Counted from the first letter of the stretch, positions 41,181-52,962 are shown. The stretch: DNA of 64,000 bases from Cricetomys ansorgei (GCA_026225945.1 JAMJFZ010001815.1:3101501-3165500); one strand, 5' to 3'. The notes: generated by a model not told the origin, from the letters alone. A program made the numbers and translations.

Positions 41181-42894
41181 GGGGAAAAAAGAAAAAGGTG
41201 TAAGTAGGAAACTGCTTTGCCATTTGCCTGCCCTGAAGAGTGCAACAGAAATGGACCCGGGTTGTGTGAGGACCCAGAAGCAGGTTCCTTTCCATCGGCC
41301 TGGTGACTGGAAACACCTTGACGGACATACACAACTAAATATTTTCATTTGAATTCATATCATCTTTGTAGTTTTCTGTCATTTGGAATTTCATCAGTCA
41401 TATTCATTACAGCTATCTCTCTCCTCATTAAAATGTACCTCCTACTGAATACTCGGGATATTCAAAGGGAAATGTGATGCGTAAACCGATGAGCCCCCCA
41501 CCCCCCTCCCGGAGGAGGCTGACGTGAGCCTTGGCCCTGTAGCAGGCAGCTGGCAGAACCGCTCTCCCCCGTCCTCGCAGGTGTTTCTGCGGCAGTCTGT
41601 CCAGGCCTCATCTGCCTGCACTCTCCGTGCCTGCCCTGAGCTTTCCCGAGGGAAAGGTCTCACGTGTGGCCAACTGGACTTGGTGTGACTGTGTTGTGTC
41701 ACAGACCAGCTGCAGCTCTTGCCATTTCACTGCCCTCTTCCGAGTCACCCAGCCATCCCCGGGATGCTGGCTCTTCGAGAACCTCAGGGCAGACAGCACA
41801 CCCTCTACTCTGATGCTTGGGAAAGAAGCATCATCTCCTGGGTTGACAGGATAGCCCCAGAACACACCCTCCCTCTGTCTGCCAGACCCTGCCCATTGGT
41901 CACAGAATGTTTCCCGTACTTAAAATGATCACTGTATTTCTTTTCCTTTTGGGATTCTGGGTAAGCCAGGAAGTAAAAGTATCCATGCACCATTCAGGGG
42001 ACTGCCACCCTTTTCCTTAGATGTGTTGAGTGTCTAAGAATGAATGAAGTCTCCTTGTATCTCCACTGTGTCCCAAGGATGACTGAGAACACTCTTCTCA
42101 CTGCACGCCATTACAAACCTATGAATTGGGGTTTTAAATCTCAAAGAACAAGTTGTCCTGTGAGCAGTGTCAAACCTGAAAACGCTGCACAAAACCGGTG
42201 CAGTCTCAGGAGCGGCCTGTGACTGCTCTGTCCTAAGCTGGGGGGAGGAGGGGACACACTAGTCTCCTCTCTGATTATTGATAAAGTTGAGTTGAGCAGT
42301 CCAACCCCTGAGAATCCTTCAGGCAGTTCTACAAGATGGAGAATCACCTCATAACGTTACACGCCATATTTCCTCAGCTTCCCCGTACTGTCCCAAGGGC
42401 CTTCCCTCAAATCCCAGTTTTTAAGATGGACACATGGTCCTATCACAGCCCTGCTCTTCTGTGACTGCCCACTGAGTAGCCCAATGACCCGATGACCCGG
42501 CACTTGGGCCTTTTCCTCTCTCTAGGCTCCCTGCCATCCTGGTAGAGCAGCGCTGGCGGAGCTTGGTCCACACTCTATCTAGTGGGCAGGACTGTTTAAT
42601 TTGTGGAACTCTTTATCTGCCTGCCAGGTGTTTTTAACGTAGGCCTCTCACCTAGGCTGTGGGCAGTGCGTGTGAGTACAGGGCTGCGAGAGAGGCTCTG
42701 TGAGCCGTGCCTGACGCTCCCAAAGCACAGAGAAGCGGGTGCTGGGTCACACGTCACATTGCACCTGTGGTACAACTGGGGTAGCCCTTGCTTCCTGCTT
42801 GCTCTCCCATGGGAACCTCTGTCTTCACAGCCCCCTTTTGCCCCTTAATGGGTCCCAAATCCACACGATGTACAAATGTAAACCTGTTGATTTT

Positions 42895-42900
42895 ATTAAA
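42895..42900 (+). terminator. TGFBRAP1: Poly(A) signal ATTAAA for TGFBRAP1
   Basis: ATTAAA is followed within 20-50 bases by 'ctttgttcttttttggttgttg', a T- and GT-rich downstream element. Its distance from the stop fits a long 3' UTR like that of human TGFBRAP1. Confidence 0.6.
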
Positions 42901-42937
42901 ATTCTTCTAATTCTTTGTTCTTTTTTGGTTGTTGTTT

Positions 42938-43168
42938 TTTTAACTAAAAATGGCCTTGCTGACAGGCTGGTTTCTGCATGTGCTGCCCTCGTAAGGAGTT
43001 GTAGAATCCAGCTGCTCCTTGACTCTTCCCTGCACCTGTGGAAGGACCCGCAGCAGCTCCAGTTGCCCCTTAGGCTCTGCTATGATGCAGCTGGATTTTA
43101 ACCTCTCCACCTCAGCATTGATCTGCATATTCTCAGGGCGCTTGCTGCCATCAGGTGAGCAGGCACTG
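42938..43168 (-). pseudogene. Possible processed pseudogene remnant, parent unknown
   Basis: On the - strand a frame of about 75 codons, beginning SPDGSKRPENMQINAEVERL, reads with helical, charged residues and ends in a stop (TAA) followed directly by A-rich DNA (TAAAAAAACAACAACC). Such an A-rich 3' end suggests a retrocopy. I do not recognise the parent protein, and chance is possible. It abuts the downstream element of the TGFBRAP1 poly(A) site. Confidence 0.22.
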
Positions 43169-43307
43169 AGCAGTCATGCACCAAGATTTTGGATGACTTG
43201 GCTCATTCCCCCTTGCAGCCGAATGCTCATAAGCCTCATGCTCCTGCATTCCTAATCCTGAACACATTCCAGGAATATAAGCAAACCTTACCTTCGAAAT
43301 TCTACTT

Positions 43308-43580
43308 TCCTGGTGTGGGAAGATGCCTCCTTGGGTAAGAGTGCTTGCTGCAAAGCATGAGAATCTGATTTGTCATCCCAGGACCCATGTTGAAAGCCAG
43401 GGGTAGTTGGAGTGTAAGGCCAGAAGAGCAGAGATGTAAAGATCTCTGGGGCTTGCTGGCTGCCAGCATTGCTCCAGGTTCAGGGAGAGACCCTGACTTG
43501 GAGGGAGTAAAGAGGAAAATGATAAAGCAGGACACCTGAGAGCACCCTCTTGGCTCTGTGCACCCCACAACACACAGGAG
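43308..43580 (+). repeat. RSINE1/B4-type composite SINE
   Basis: 'ggtgtgggaagatgcctccttgggtaagagtgcttgctgcaaagcatgagaatctga' followed by 'aagatctctggggcttgctggctgccagc' and 'gttcagggagagaccctgac' matches the long composite SINE order. Confidence 0.7.
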
Positions 43581-44559
43581 TGTGATGATTTTATTTTAAA
43601 TCAACTCCTCTCCCCAAAATGATCACAGCAGTTCTTTGAGCAATCCTGTTGAATGTCAGTACTCTTCCCCGGGCTTCCATCCCTGAGCAAAGGGAAGGAA
43701 GGATTGTTGTGGAAGTTTATTTCTAGTTCTGTTCATAATAATTGTTTCGTTCATTGTTGGGGGAAGGGCTACCTAAGCCTTGGCAGTTTCTATAATCTAC
43801 AGGTGTCAGCTTTGTGTAAAAGACGTTTGATTGCTCATGATCTGCACCTGCTCACTGATCTCTGGCAGGGGCCATTGTGGAGGAGGAAAGCTGCTGTGAA
43901 GGAATTCTTGCAGTCCCTCTTCCACAGTCTCTGGCAACAAGGAGAGAACACTTCCCGTGGGCCTTGAGTTCCCCCACCATGAAGGTAACATGGTTCAGCC
44001 ACTAAAGGATTGTGGGAAGAGACTAAGCTACGAGTTTCCTTAATTTTACAAATAGACCTTTGGATGAAAGGGCAGAGTTTTTGTATCAGCAGAACACCTG
44101 AGGAGCTTCTGTTTCAATAAAAAACACCTTAGATGGGATGACTAGGGTTCCACTGTCCAGGATGGCACTTGACTCGACAGATGGTTCCTTCTACTGAGGT
44201 CTGGCAGGGTTTGCATCTATGAAAAGTGTCTCTGTGTCTGCATTGTGGACCCACACAGTAGCATACATATAGGGATTTGTTAATACACGTGACTTCCTGA
44301 CTCTTCTAACCCCACTCTATCACCCGGCCAGGTAAATCTCACACAGGTGGAGTGAGGCAAGCTGTCATGGCTCAGTTTTTTAAGCAGGAAACTTGGGTTA
44401 TGGTTCTGGTGATTTCACTTTGGTGCTGGCCAGCAGGATGGCCTCTGTCTGCACATTCCCCTGTCTGACACTTTGCCAAGCGAAGAGAAAAAAACTAGCC
44501 CAAGTTCACTGTCACTCAAACAACCACTGCTTTGAGAGAAGTTAGGCTACAGCTGTGAT

Positions 44560-45125
44560 ATTCTTCTTTGTTTTACACACTGGTATCCTAGCGTCTATTA
44601 GCATATTAAATAGTAAGAAAGCCAGAGGCGGTGGAGGAGGAGGCTAAACTGGAGAGTGGCTTGCGAACAAGCTGTATTCACACCGAACTGTGGGACTACT
44701 TACTATAAAGAGACAAAGCCAATGGCAGAGACAAAGTAAATTGTCCTCAGTATGTCTTGTGGAGGCAAAGACTGGCGTCTGCCTCAGTTAAATGGGCTGT
44801 GACTTGGGTTAGGAGTAATTAGATATTAACTAACACCCCATTTGCTCCTAGCAGATCTGTCAACCTTAGCGTTTGAAATGAAAACCTACAAGAATCTAGA
44901 CCATATGGACCAGAGACCTTTTCACCTTCTCAGAAAAGCTCAGCGGCTGGAGCGCCATCTAAAAGCTTGTTAACATGCCGTTTGGAGAAAAGTGCTGAAT
45001 TAATGGTGCCTGCTTTTCTTTAGTTTGCAACTGGGGAAAGGAAACAAATAGCTATAATTCAGTCTGCAGCCTAGGGTTGTAAATTAGCTAAATGAGACCA
45101 CGTGGCAGAAAAGAATTAGAAAGCA
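44560..45125. promoter_or_regulatory. Candidate conserved noncoding element
   Basis: A repeat-free block dense in homeodomain-type cores: TAATTA at 44816-44821, ATTAAT at 44999-45004, 'aaattagcta' at 45081-45090. It also has a palindromic CCACGTGG at 45098-45105. The texture is that of vertebrate developmental or neural enhancers. Conservation cannot be tested here. Confidence 0.3.
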
Positions 45126-45999
45126 ACACACAGCCAGTGGGCCAAGTGTGACTTTACTGAAAAGACGTTAGATACCAAGACCTGGATGCCTCCAGCTCAG
45201 ACACTCTACCTGGACACAGTCATGTTTCTTGGACCTTGGGGGTCTCGTCTATGGTCAGGAGATAGAGCTGGGTAGCATCTGAGGTCCCTTCAGGTATTAA
45301 CTTTCTGAGCAAGGGAATCAAGGTAAGGTAATGGGCATGAGCCAGTCTTCAACACTCAGTGCTGCCCTCCAGGGCATGTGGGGTCCCAGTTGCACCCAGA
45401 GCAGGAACTCTTGCTCAGCAGCATGACTGTGGATGTGTCTGTCCCTATGGGATATCAGCACTCCCACACCTCACTGTATGGTCACTGACCAGGAAAGTGA
45501 CCCCATTGCCACCCACCCGTGTTCTAGCTCTTCTGTGTGCTGTTCAGTTTGTGTTAAGAAGTATCTTGCCTTGTCTCTGGCTTCCTCGAGTCCTTCACTA
45601 CTGTGGACATCTTTCTCTACAGAACATTTGTCTTACTCGAGATAGTAATTTTTTTTCCTTTAGGTTCTATTTGTGTTCTTCTAAGCCATCAGAAGAATCC
45701 AAGCCTGATCTCAGAAATATGAACTAGCATGATCTGGTCTTCATCATTGCCACAATTAAACTGACTTTCCCAGCCTCCTTATCAGTGGTCCATGCAAACA
45801 TTTGTGATCTACCTGGGTCAGCTGATGCACATGACAGAATTAGGAGAGCCAGGCTGCCTGCTGTCCTCACCTCCGTAGTCAAGATGCTGCAGGAACCCCC
45901 ACCCCCAAGCCATTCTAAATTGTTTGGATACATTGCTGAGTTACAAACCATCATTGACTGAAGCTTATAAATATGTATAACCAAATGCTAAACTTTTGC

Positions 46000-46235
46000 T
46001 TTCTTGGGAATTAGAGGACAAGAAAGCGTTTCCTTGGTTATTTGCATAATAATGTACACCTCTGAAAACAGTTTATTTGACTTCAAATAATTTACTAGAG
46101 TATATTTATTTCATATGAATAAACCACGTCAAGAAATTAGTGTTATGCCCCAAAGAAAAGCAATAACACTTACTGTGTTACCAACGTGACTACATTTAAA
46201 ATGTTCTCCTCTTTCAAACTGTAAATATACACCAC
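46000..46235. promoter_or_regulatory. Candidate noncoding element with octamer site
   Basis: Repeat-poor AT-rich block containing the POU octamer ATTTGCAT at 46040-46047 and several TAAT-like and A/T cores. Weak, composition-based call. Confidence 0.2.
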
Positions 46236-46294
46236 CTCATCAAACTGATGGTTGCAAACACTAATATTTTTTCATTGGCTTTTTGGGGAGCAGG

Positions 46295-46440
46295 GCAGGA
46301 TTTGCAACCACACACATATGGAAAACTGAGGACAACTCAAGTAAGTCCATTCTCTTTGCATCATACAGACCCTGGAGATTGGACTCATACCATCAGGCAA
46401 GTCAGTAATCCCTTTCAACCACTGAGCCATTGTGCCAACC
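46295..46440 (-). repeat. B3-type SINE
   Basis: 'cagggcaggatttgcaaccacacacatatggaaaactgaggacaactcaag ... gaccctggagattggactcataccatcaggcaagtcagtaatccctttcaaccactgagccattgtgcc' is a reverse B3 head and body. Confidence 0.65.
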
Positions 46441-46454
46441 CTGCAACCACTTTC

Positions 46455-46676
46455 TTTTTCCATTTTATTTTTGTTTTATGTGTGTGAGTATTTTGCCTGC
46501 ATGTATGTGTGAGCACAACATTCATGTAGTGCCCACAGAGGCCAGAAGAGGGCATTGGAATCCCTCCAACTGGAGTTACAGATGGTTATGTACTGCCATG
46601 TGGTGCTGGAAATTGAACCTGGGTCCTCTGGAGGAGAGCCAGTGTTCTTAACATCTGACCCATTTCTCTAGTTCCC
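46455..46676 (-). repeat. B2/B3-family SINE
   Basis: 'ttttatttttgttttatgtgtgtgagtattttgcctgcatgtatgtgtgagcac ... aggccagaagagggcattgg ... ctggaaattgaacctgggtcctctggaggagagccagtgttcttaac' is a clear reverse B2/B3. Confidence 0.9.
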
Positions 46677-46694
46677 TGCAGTCACTTTAAAAAA

Positions 46695-46905
46695 GAATTC
46701 TTTTTAGATTATTTATTTTATGTGTAGAGGTTGCCTGCAGGTATGTCTGCACACCACATATGTGCAGTGCCCAAGAAATCCAGAAAAGAGTGCCAAATTT
46801 TCTTAGAACTGTAAGTATACACAGTTGTGAGCTGCCATGCGAGTTCTGGGAATAGAACCTTGGTCCTCTAGAAGAGCAGGTGCCCATTGCCCCTTCCCCA
46901 GCCCC
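46695..46905 (-). repeat. B2-family SINE
   Basis: 'ttttagattatttattttatgtgtagaggttgcctgcaggtatgtctgcacacc ... gagttctgggaatagaaccttggtcctctagaagagcaggtgcc' is a reverse B2 directly after the previous copy. Confidence 0.85.
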
Positions 46906-47999
46906 ACAGCCATGCTCTTCTTTCTGTTTCTGTGACTCTGACATTGCCAGGTAGCTCAGATAAGTCAAACCGTGAAGTTCTCTTCCGTGACTGTATTTGC
47001 TCGGCCTATTGTAGCATGCATGCATCAAAATTTCATTCTCAAAAGACAAGTCCACAGTCCATGAACAAATCCACAGTGCACTTCATGGTTTTAAACTGTG
47101 TTACCAAAAGCGTATGTGTGCACAAGCAATTTACACGTATGTATTTTAATATTAGAATTTATTAGAAATCATTAGATTGTATTATAATTTGAATTTCTAT
47201 TCTCTATATCCAGAAGAACGTGTAAAATATACCTTTCTATAAGCCCACCTAAGTGTCATCCATTTATTGTCTAGATTAAGTGGTTAAAGCACACCAATAA
47301 ACAGAGCGGGAACATGGTCTGGTGTAGACCCTAACGAATGAGTTTAAACTCAGCACAAGATGTTTGTCAACAACCGTTCATCTGTTATGTGACCCTTGCT
47401 TGTCCACAAAAGTTTGTGCAAAGCCTATTCCGAAACAAGAGCCAGACTAACTTACTTATAAGAGAGAAGAGCAGGGGCAGGTGCCCACAGGTAGTGTGTT
47501 TTGCAGCAGGTCTAATGAATGTCATATTTTCCATAATTTCCCCAACCCCTCTCTATGTACAACCATCCAGTCTTGTGGGGAAGGGAGATACATCCTATTC
47601 TCAGATCCCTGGTTATGACCCTCCTTGGAGGATTGCTGAAGCTACCATGATCCTCATTTGTACCATTGAGATGGTCATCACTGCTCCGATGACATTGACA
47701 TCTAGGGGTGCTAAGAGCCTGGTGAGCTGGTCAGGATAGGAGGGGGGCAGTCCTCTGCCTCAGTTGGTTGTGAGAGCAAGGTGACATTTTGAAGAATGTA
47801 AATGGTCTGGAATGGGATGGGAAGGGCTGGTATACCATTTCTCCACTGGTATGAGATGAGGAACAGTATCTGAGCAAGTTAAAGCAAGCCTGCTTCCTTC
47901 TTCTGCCACCACGGGGAGCCCGGGACTGCAGATTCCCTGGCATGTTTGTATACCTGCGTTGCACCGTGTCCTGGGTAATCTCTGTGGAATAGACTGCAG

Positions 48000-48280
48000 C
48001 AAAAGTTATCTAATTATAGAGGCTGGGCACGCCGAACGTGAGAGCATCCTGTAAGCTCATCATTATCTCTGCCCCGTCTCTGTGATTTCACGCAAGTGAA
48101 CACGAGAAGCAGGCAGGGCACTGTCTGTCCTCTGTGAGCTTAATTTGCTCCCACTGTTGTCATTTTCAGATATTTTCTGTTTACGTAAATACTGGAAAAT
48201 GAGTTGCTTGGTAAACAACAGACAGAAGAGGTCAGCTGTCCCCAGCCTGCTGTGGCCTTGCTGGGGTGCTTAGTGTATTT
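48000..48280. promoter_or_regulatory. Candidate conserved noncoding element (FOX / PAR-bZIP sites)
   Basis: Repeat-free block containing the palindrome TTTACGTAAA (48180-48189), which overlaps the forkhead core TGTTTAC (48178-48184), a second forkhead core GTAAACA (48211-48217), and 'ctaattataga' near 48013. It ends where a GA tract begins. Function is inference. Confidence 0.3.
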
Positions 48281-48284
48281 CTCA

Positions 48285-48381
48285 GGAAAAGGAGAGAGAG
48301 AGAAAGAGAGAGAGAGAGATACTATATGTGTGTGTGGGGGGATTGAGAGAGAGAGAGAGATAGAGAGAGAGAGAGGGAGAG
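48285..48381. repeat. (GA)n purine tracts
   Basis: Two GA-rich runs (48285-48319 and 48343-48381) separated by a short TG/G spacer. Polypurine tracts of this type can adopt triplex DNA. Confidence 0.9.
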
Positions 48382-48646
48382 ACTGTATGTGTGTGGAGGG
48401 AGGAGGGTGGTTAAGGATTCGTTGATACAAGGAGTCCCCCAACATGCACTAGGCAAGGACACTACACAAATTGACCTGTTAAGAGTCATGAGCCTTGTGA
48501 TCCAGTGATTGCCAGTGTATGATTTTTTTCCCCCCAGCTCACAAACCCATTCTAGGGAGGGGTTTTGTTTTGGTTTTTGTATCTTCCCTGGCTTTATTTA
48601 TGCTCCTAACCTCAGGACTCTGGTGCAATTATTTGTCTTGGGATGC

Positions 48647-48673
48647 AAAAACAAACAAACAAACAAACAAAAC
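48647..48673. repeat. (AAAC)n microsatellite
   Basis: About six AAAC units ending in aaaacccc. Confidence 0.9.
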
Positions 48674-49485
48674 CCCAGAAACTTCAGCAAGTGCCGTCAG
48701 GGACTCAAATCCATGCTTAGAAGGCCTTTGTCCTTCCCAGCCTTCAGAAACACAAGCCTTAATAAGTTTCTTTCCTTATAAATTGCGCACTCTGAGGTAG
48801 GGTTTATGGCAACGGATAATGAGACACCCGAGAAGAGGACATGTAGAGAAAAGGCTCGATGAGGTGTAACGGATTTAGAAAGTGTGGGGTGCATCCTCCG
48901 GGGAATGGGGAAGGTCGCCAGAACCACTTGTGCATGCCTGGTGGGAAGAAACCCAATAGTGCCCACAACCCCCTGCACACATCTTAAGAGGGTAGCCAAA
49001 GATCCATGCATGCAGGAAAGTACTTTCTTAGTCACCTAAGCTAGCTACTTTTGTAGCGGGCCAGCAAATCCCAGAGACTGTCTGGCGGCTTTGAGGGGAA
49101 AAGACTTTGAATTCCAGATAGTGTTTATTCTGTTCACTGTTGGAAGCATTTTTTTCTTCTCTTGGCGCACTTTTCTAAATTGTTCCGTTTGCTTGTCTTT
49201 CATGGTGACCAGTGACTCCCTACTTCATGGTGCAATAAAGCATTCAAAGATTCCCTGATACCACTGCAACTCCTAAAATAGAGAACCATGGTAGCAGCAT
49301 TTCAATGAGGGAGGAAACTGGAAATGTATTCCCCTGACGACTATGGGTAAGGAAAGCAGGCCTTCCCATTAAAAATGCTGAATGAGCTTGGTCGTTTCTT
49401 TTCCTAGGGAGTGCTTGGCAAATGGACAGTGGATGCCGGAGGCAGCAGCAAGGAGGGTGGAGATGGAACAGGAAGCTGCAGGGGA

Positions 49486-49549
49486 AGTCATCTGTTCTTC
49501 CTAATAGGGCCACGGGGAGTCATCTGTTCTTCCTAATAGGGCCACGGGG
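49486..49549. repeat. Exact 32-bp tandem duplication
   Basis: The 32-bp unit that starts agtcatctgttcttcctaat and ends ggccacgggg occurs at 49486-49517 and again, without a mismatch, at 49518-49549. Confidence 0.97.
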
Positions 49550-49604
49550 ATCTGTGGGTGCCTATTTGCACACTGAAGGAGGCTGAACTAGAGTCTTATG
49601 TTGT

Positions 49605-49980
49605 GCTATTTACTTTTCTCGAGGCTCGGACCATATAGCTGACGAGAAGCGACTTAAGAGAGAAAGATTTTCTTTTGGCTCATGGTTGAGGGTATAGTCC
49701 ATCACAGCCAGGAAGGCAGGGTGATGGGAGTGGTTGTCTGCTATGGCAGCAGAAACTGAAGGCTGCTTGTCCACTTCTGGGTGGATCAGGAAGTAAAGGG
49801 AGGGAGACGCTTGCACTCTGCGGACTCCTTTTTAATTAGTCTTGGGCCCAGCTCTCAGGATGGGTCACCCACATTTAAGGAGAGTCCTTCCACCTCTCCT
49901 CTCTCAAGTCACTTTTGCGACACAACAGAAAACATGTCTCCCAGGCGATTCTGAACCTGGTCCAGCTGACAGTGAAGATT
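49605..49980. repeat. Rodent dispersed repeat, LTR/L1-tail type
   Basis: 'agagagaaagattttcttttggctcatggttgagggtatagtccatcacagccaggaaggcagggtgatggg ... gtggatcaggaagtaaaggg ... gaacctggtccagctgacagtgaagattaaccatgac' follows a common rodent repeat that also appears in reverse near 62974. Class not certain. Confidence 0.6.
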
Positions 49981-51394
49981 AACCATGACAACTGTCATCA
50001 GATTTGAGCTCATCTCACTCTCGAAGACCCGTGTTCTGTTTCTATGAGACTAAGGAGGGTTGGTGGAGCTGTGTAGTTATCCTCAATTGACCATGCCTGT
50101 CTTTGGCACCTCTCCTCTTCACGGGGTGTCTTGTCCTTAGCGCTGCCAAGATGGAGGGTGGAGAACACAAGAGAATCTGGGACTCCTTACTGCAGTAAAG
50201 ACTTGCCCAGAATGGTACACACTCATGTGTTTGCACTCAAGCTCCCCTTTATTGCTATCAAATCCAGACTCTGAGATATCAGCAAGGCTCCTCAGGTTTC
50301 CTTTCCTTAAATGTTTAAACTGCCACGGTGGTGGCCTGGTGTCTACCGTGTAGCAGCTGGAGCTTTGGATTCTTTTCTTCAATGTGGTCAAATTCTTAAG
50401 AGTTTCTGTCAATAATTTTGCACTTGTTTTTTTTCCTTTATGTTAGTGAAGTTTATCCCTATGTGGCTGCAAGATTTCACTTTAGTCTTTGTCTCTCACT
50501 GGTCTGAGAAGTTTAACAAATACATGCTGTTTATGCAAGTACACATAGAATTATATCTTTTGAGGGCTTAAGGTAAAAAGACCTCTTTAATGATACAATA
50601 GAGATATGTTTATTTTTCAAGAGCAAAGGTTCATGTATGAAATCCATGCTTAGGACTTTAGAATCCCCCTGTGTTCTAGAATCTCTTGTTTATTTTTAAA
50701 TTATGTGGTACACTGGCAGATACTGTGTGGAGTCTACTAAAGCCTCTTTCCCATTTTTCCAGGTGTAGCAAACTATAGCAAGGCATGTAGCCTCACAACA
50801 AAGTATTCCAGTTCCCAGCCTTCTTTTGGGCTGCCCATGGTTGTGTGACCATGGAGGACAGGCTATGTGGAGAGCTGATTTATCACGTGTGCTTCTCCAT
50901 AGCTGTCTTGCCCTCATATGCTTGGAACTCAAAGTGGCTACAGCCCAGACTAGCCCACAATATGAAGATCACAAATGTGAAGAGGATAATGGGCAACTGG
51001 GTAAAGGAACAGCCTGAATGACAACCCAGGGTGCCTGGCCCTTTAATAATTACTGTCTGCTTGTCTCAAGGGTGCTTAGTGCTGGATGTCTTGGCTATAT
51101 CAGCCTTTTGTTTCACTTAGGCAGTGGACACCGCCTCATTCCTACCTCCCTGGTTTCCCATGTGTGCTGTGGGCTTCAGAACAGCCCTCAGAAGAGCAGG
51201 TGTGCACGGGCGGCTGCTTTCTTCAGGTGTGGGGATGATGTTGCACGCATTGTCCATCCCATTCTTCCCATCAGCCCCATGGCCTAAGGGGTGCAGCTGA
51301 GGCCACATGGCAGACTTTTGCCTTTAAAGTCCGCTAATGCTTTGACATCTCAGACGATGTGAGGCCAAGGGCTATTACGTAACATAACAAGTAT

Positions 51395-51645
51395 ACATCA
51401 TGGGGTCTATCCCTGGAGCAATTGTTCTTTTGTATGCTCCTATGACTGGTGGCTAGGGCCCTCAGGTTGCTTCTGAGTGGCACTAAGCACCAGGAAGGTC
51501 AACGGAGTCTAGAGGAAAAGGACTTATAAATTCTACTCTAAGCCCTGATGAGAAGAGAGTTGATCACAGATGGCCAGTGATGTCATTGACCACGGCTGTG
51601 TAATGAAGCCTCCATGGAAACTAGAGGATGGGTGGAGATGAGCTT
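51395..51645 (+). repeat. Possible MaLR/ERVL LTR remnant
   Basis: 'cagatggccagtgatgtcattgaccacggctgtgtaatgaagcctccatggaaac' resembles a motif of old mammalian LTRs (ggccagtgatttaatcaatcatgcc.atgtaatgaagcctccataaaaac). Only this part is persuasive. Confidence 0.4.
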
Positions 51646-52751
51646 CAAGAGGCAGACTGGGAATGCTTTTCTGGAGGGTTATTCCTTGCAGAGGGCAAGG
51701 AGAAAACAGTGCTCCTCGGGCCTCATCCTACTCATTTTTCCACCCACCTGCCCATCTGTACCCTCTGGAGTTTCCTCTATCATGGCAGGGTAAATGGAAG
51801 CAAGATGCTCTCATGGGTTCTGTGAGGATCTGTACCAAATTCATCTCACCTAAAAGGGCATTATGGGAACTCTAATTTAGAGTCCATTATGCACTTCATC
51901 TGATGGTCTTCCACGTGTGCTGTTATCTGAAGTGTGTGTGTATGGGCGGCTGTCTCGTTTTAGGGATGGAGTCCCCAACCTGTGGTATCTGGTGTCACTT
52001 CCAGGTAAATGGTGCAAAACTGAATCCGAGCCAGACACAACTCTAATTGGAGAGCTGTTTCTGTTTGATTTTAGTTCGGAAAAATTCAACAGCCTGTTTC
52101 TTGAACCATTTTCTACCAAGCCCACAAAAAGAACAAACTGATAGGAAGCAGATGCCCAGTCTACTGAAACAATTACGGCCTCCAAATCCCAGTGCCTGAC
52201 ATGGACCAGGCTTTCCTTGGGCACTATCCTGTAACTGTTTAATTTCTATTTTTTTTGTTTACGTTGATGGGTCTAGGATGAAAGCTAGGCCTCGAGAATA
52301 TAAAACAATCATGCTTCCACCAGCCATAACCCATCCTTTGCTTCTTCTTCACGGAGGCTTTCTGCCGGGGAAGAGTTCTTTCATTCCAAGATGACTATGG
52401 GGTTAGGATACTGTATGACTTATTCAGAATGATACAGGGAGCAAGCAGCCCCAGGACTCAGGCTGTGTCTGTCTGGCGCTCTTCCTCCATCTCACTGAAA
52501 TTTCTGTAAGACTCAAGCCTGAGTACCAGGTACCAAGCCCCTCCCAACTGCAGAGGGTGGGGATGATGGTGCCCATTACCTGAGCAGGGAGGGGAGCTAA
52601 ATAACACTGAGAGTTCTGTGCTTGGTCCCAAACATCTTTTTCCATGCATTGGGGGGCAGAGGGGGTACACAGTGTTGAGAAAGAATAGAAACCAGTCTAG
52701 TTTCCATTGCTCATTTTAATGCTCACAACATTCTTGGGACTTTGATTTTTC

Positions 52752-52962
52752 TAAAGATGTATTTATTTTTATTGATGCATGTGTACATTTCTTGCCTACA
52801 TGTGTATGTGCCTGGTGCCTGCAGAGACCAGATGAGATCACAGTAGCCCCTGGAACTGGAGTTAAGGATCACTGTAAGCCACCATGTGGGTACTGGGAAC
52901 CAATCCTACGTCCCCTACAAGAGCAGTAATTATTCTTAATGACTGAACCATCTCCAGCCCTA
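52752..52962 (-). repeat. B2-family SINE
   Basis: 'aaagatgtatttatttttattgatgcatgtgtacatttcttgcctacatgtgtatgtgcctggtgcc ... ccaccatgtgggtactgggaacc ... aagagcagtaattattcttaatgactgaaccatctccagccc' is a complete reverse B2. Confidence 0.9.

Larger units (their letters stand above)
40453..42915 (+). other. TGFBRAP1: TGFBRAP1 3' UTR
   Basis: About 2.46 kb from the stop to the proposed cleavage site. It contains a short B3-like SINE with a CA tail at 41003-41180. The length is inferred from the poly(A) signal below; an earlier ATTAAA near 41427 could give a shorter form. Confidence 0.65.

Noticed and set aside
40917..41348. 143-codon frame on the - strand in the TGFBRAP1 3' UTR
   Set aside because: It is driven by the (CA)n tract and antisense to an assigned 3' UTR.
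43653..43967. 104-codon + strand frame in the intergenic region
   Set aside because: No recognisable domain, no splice or promoter context, and no homologue known to me.
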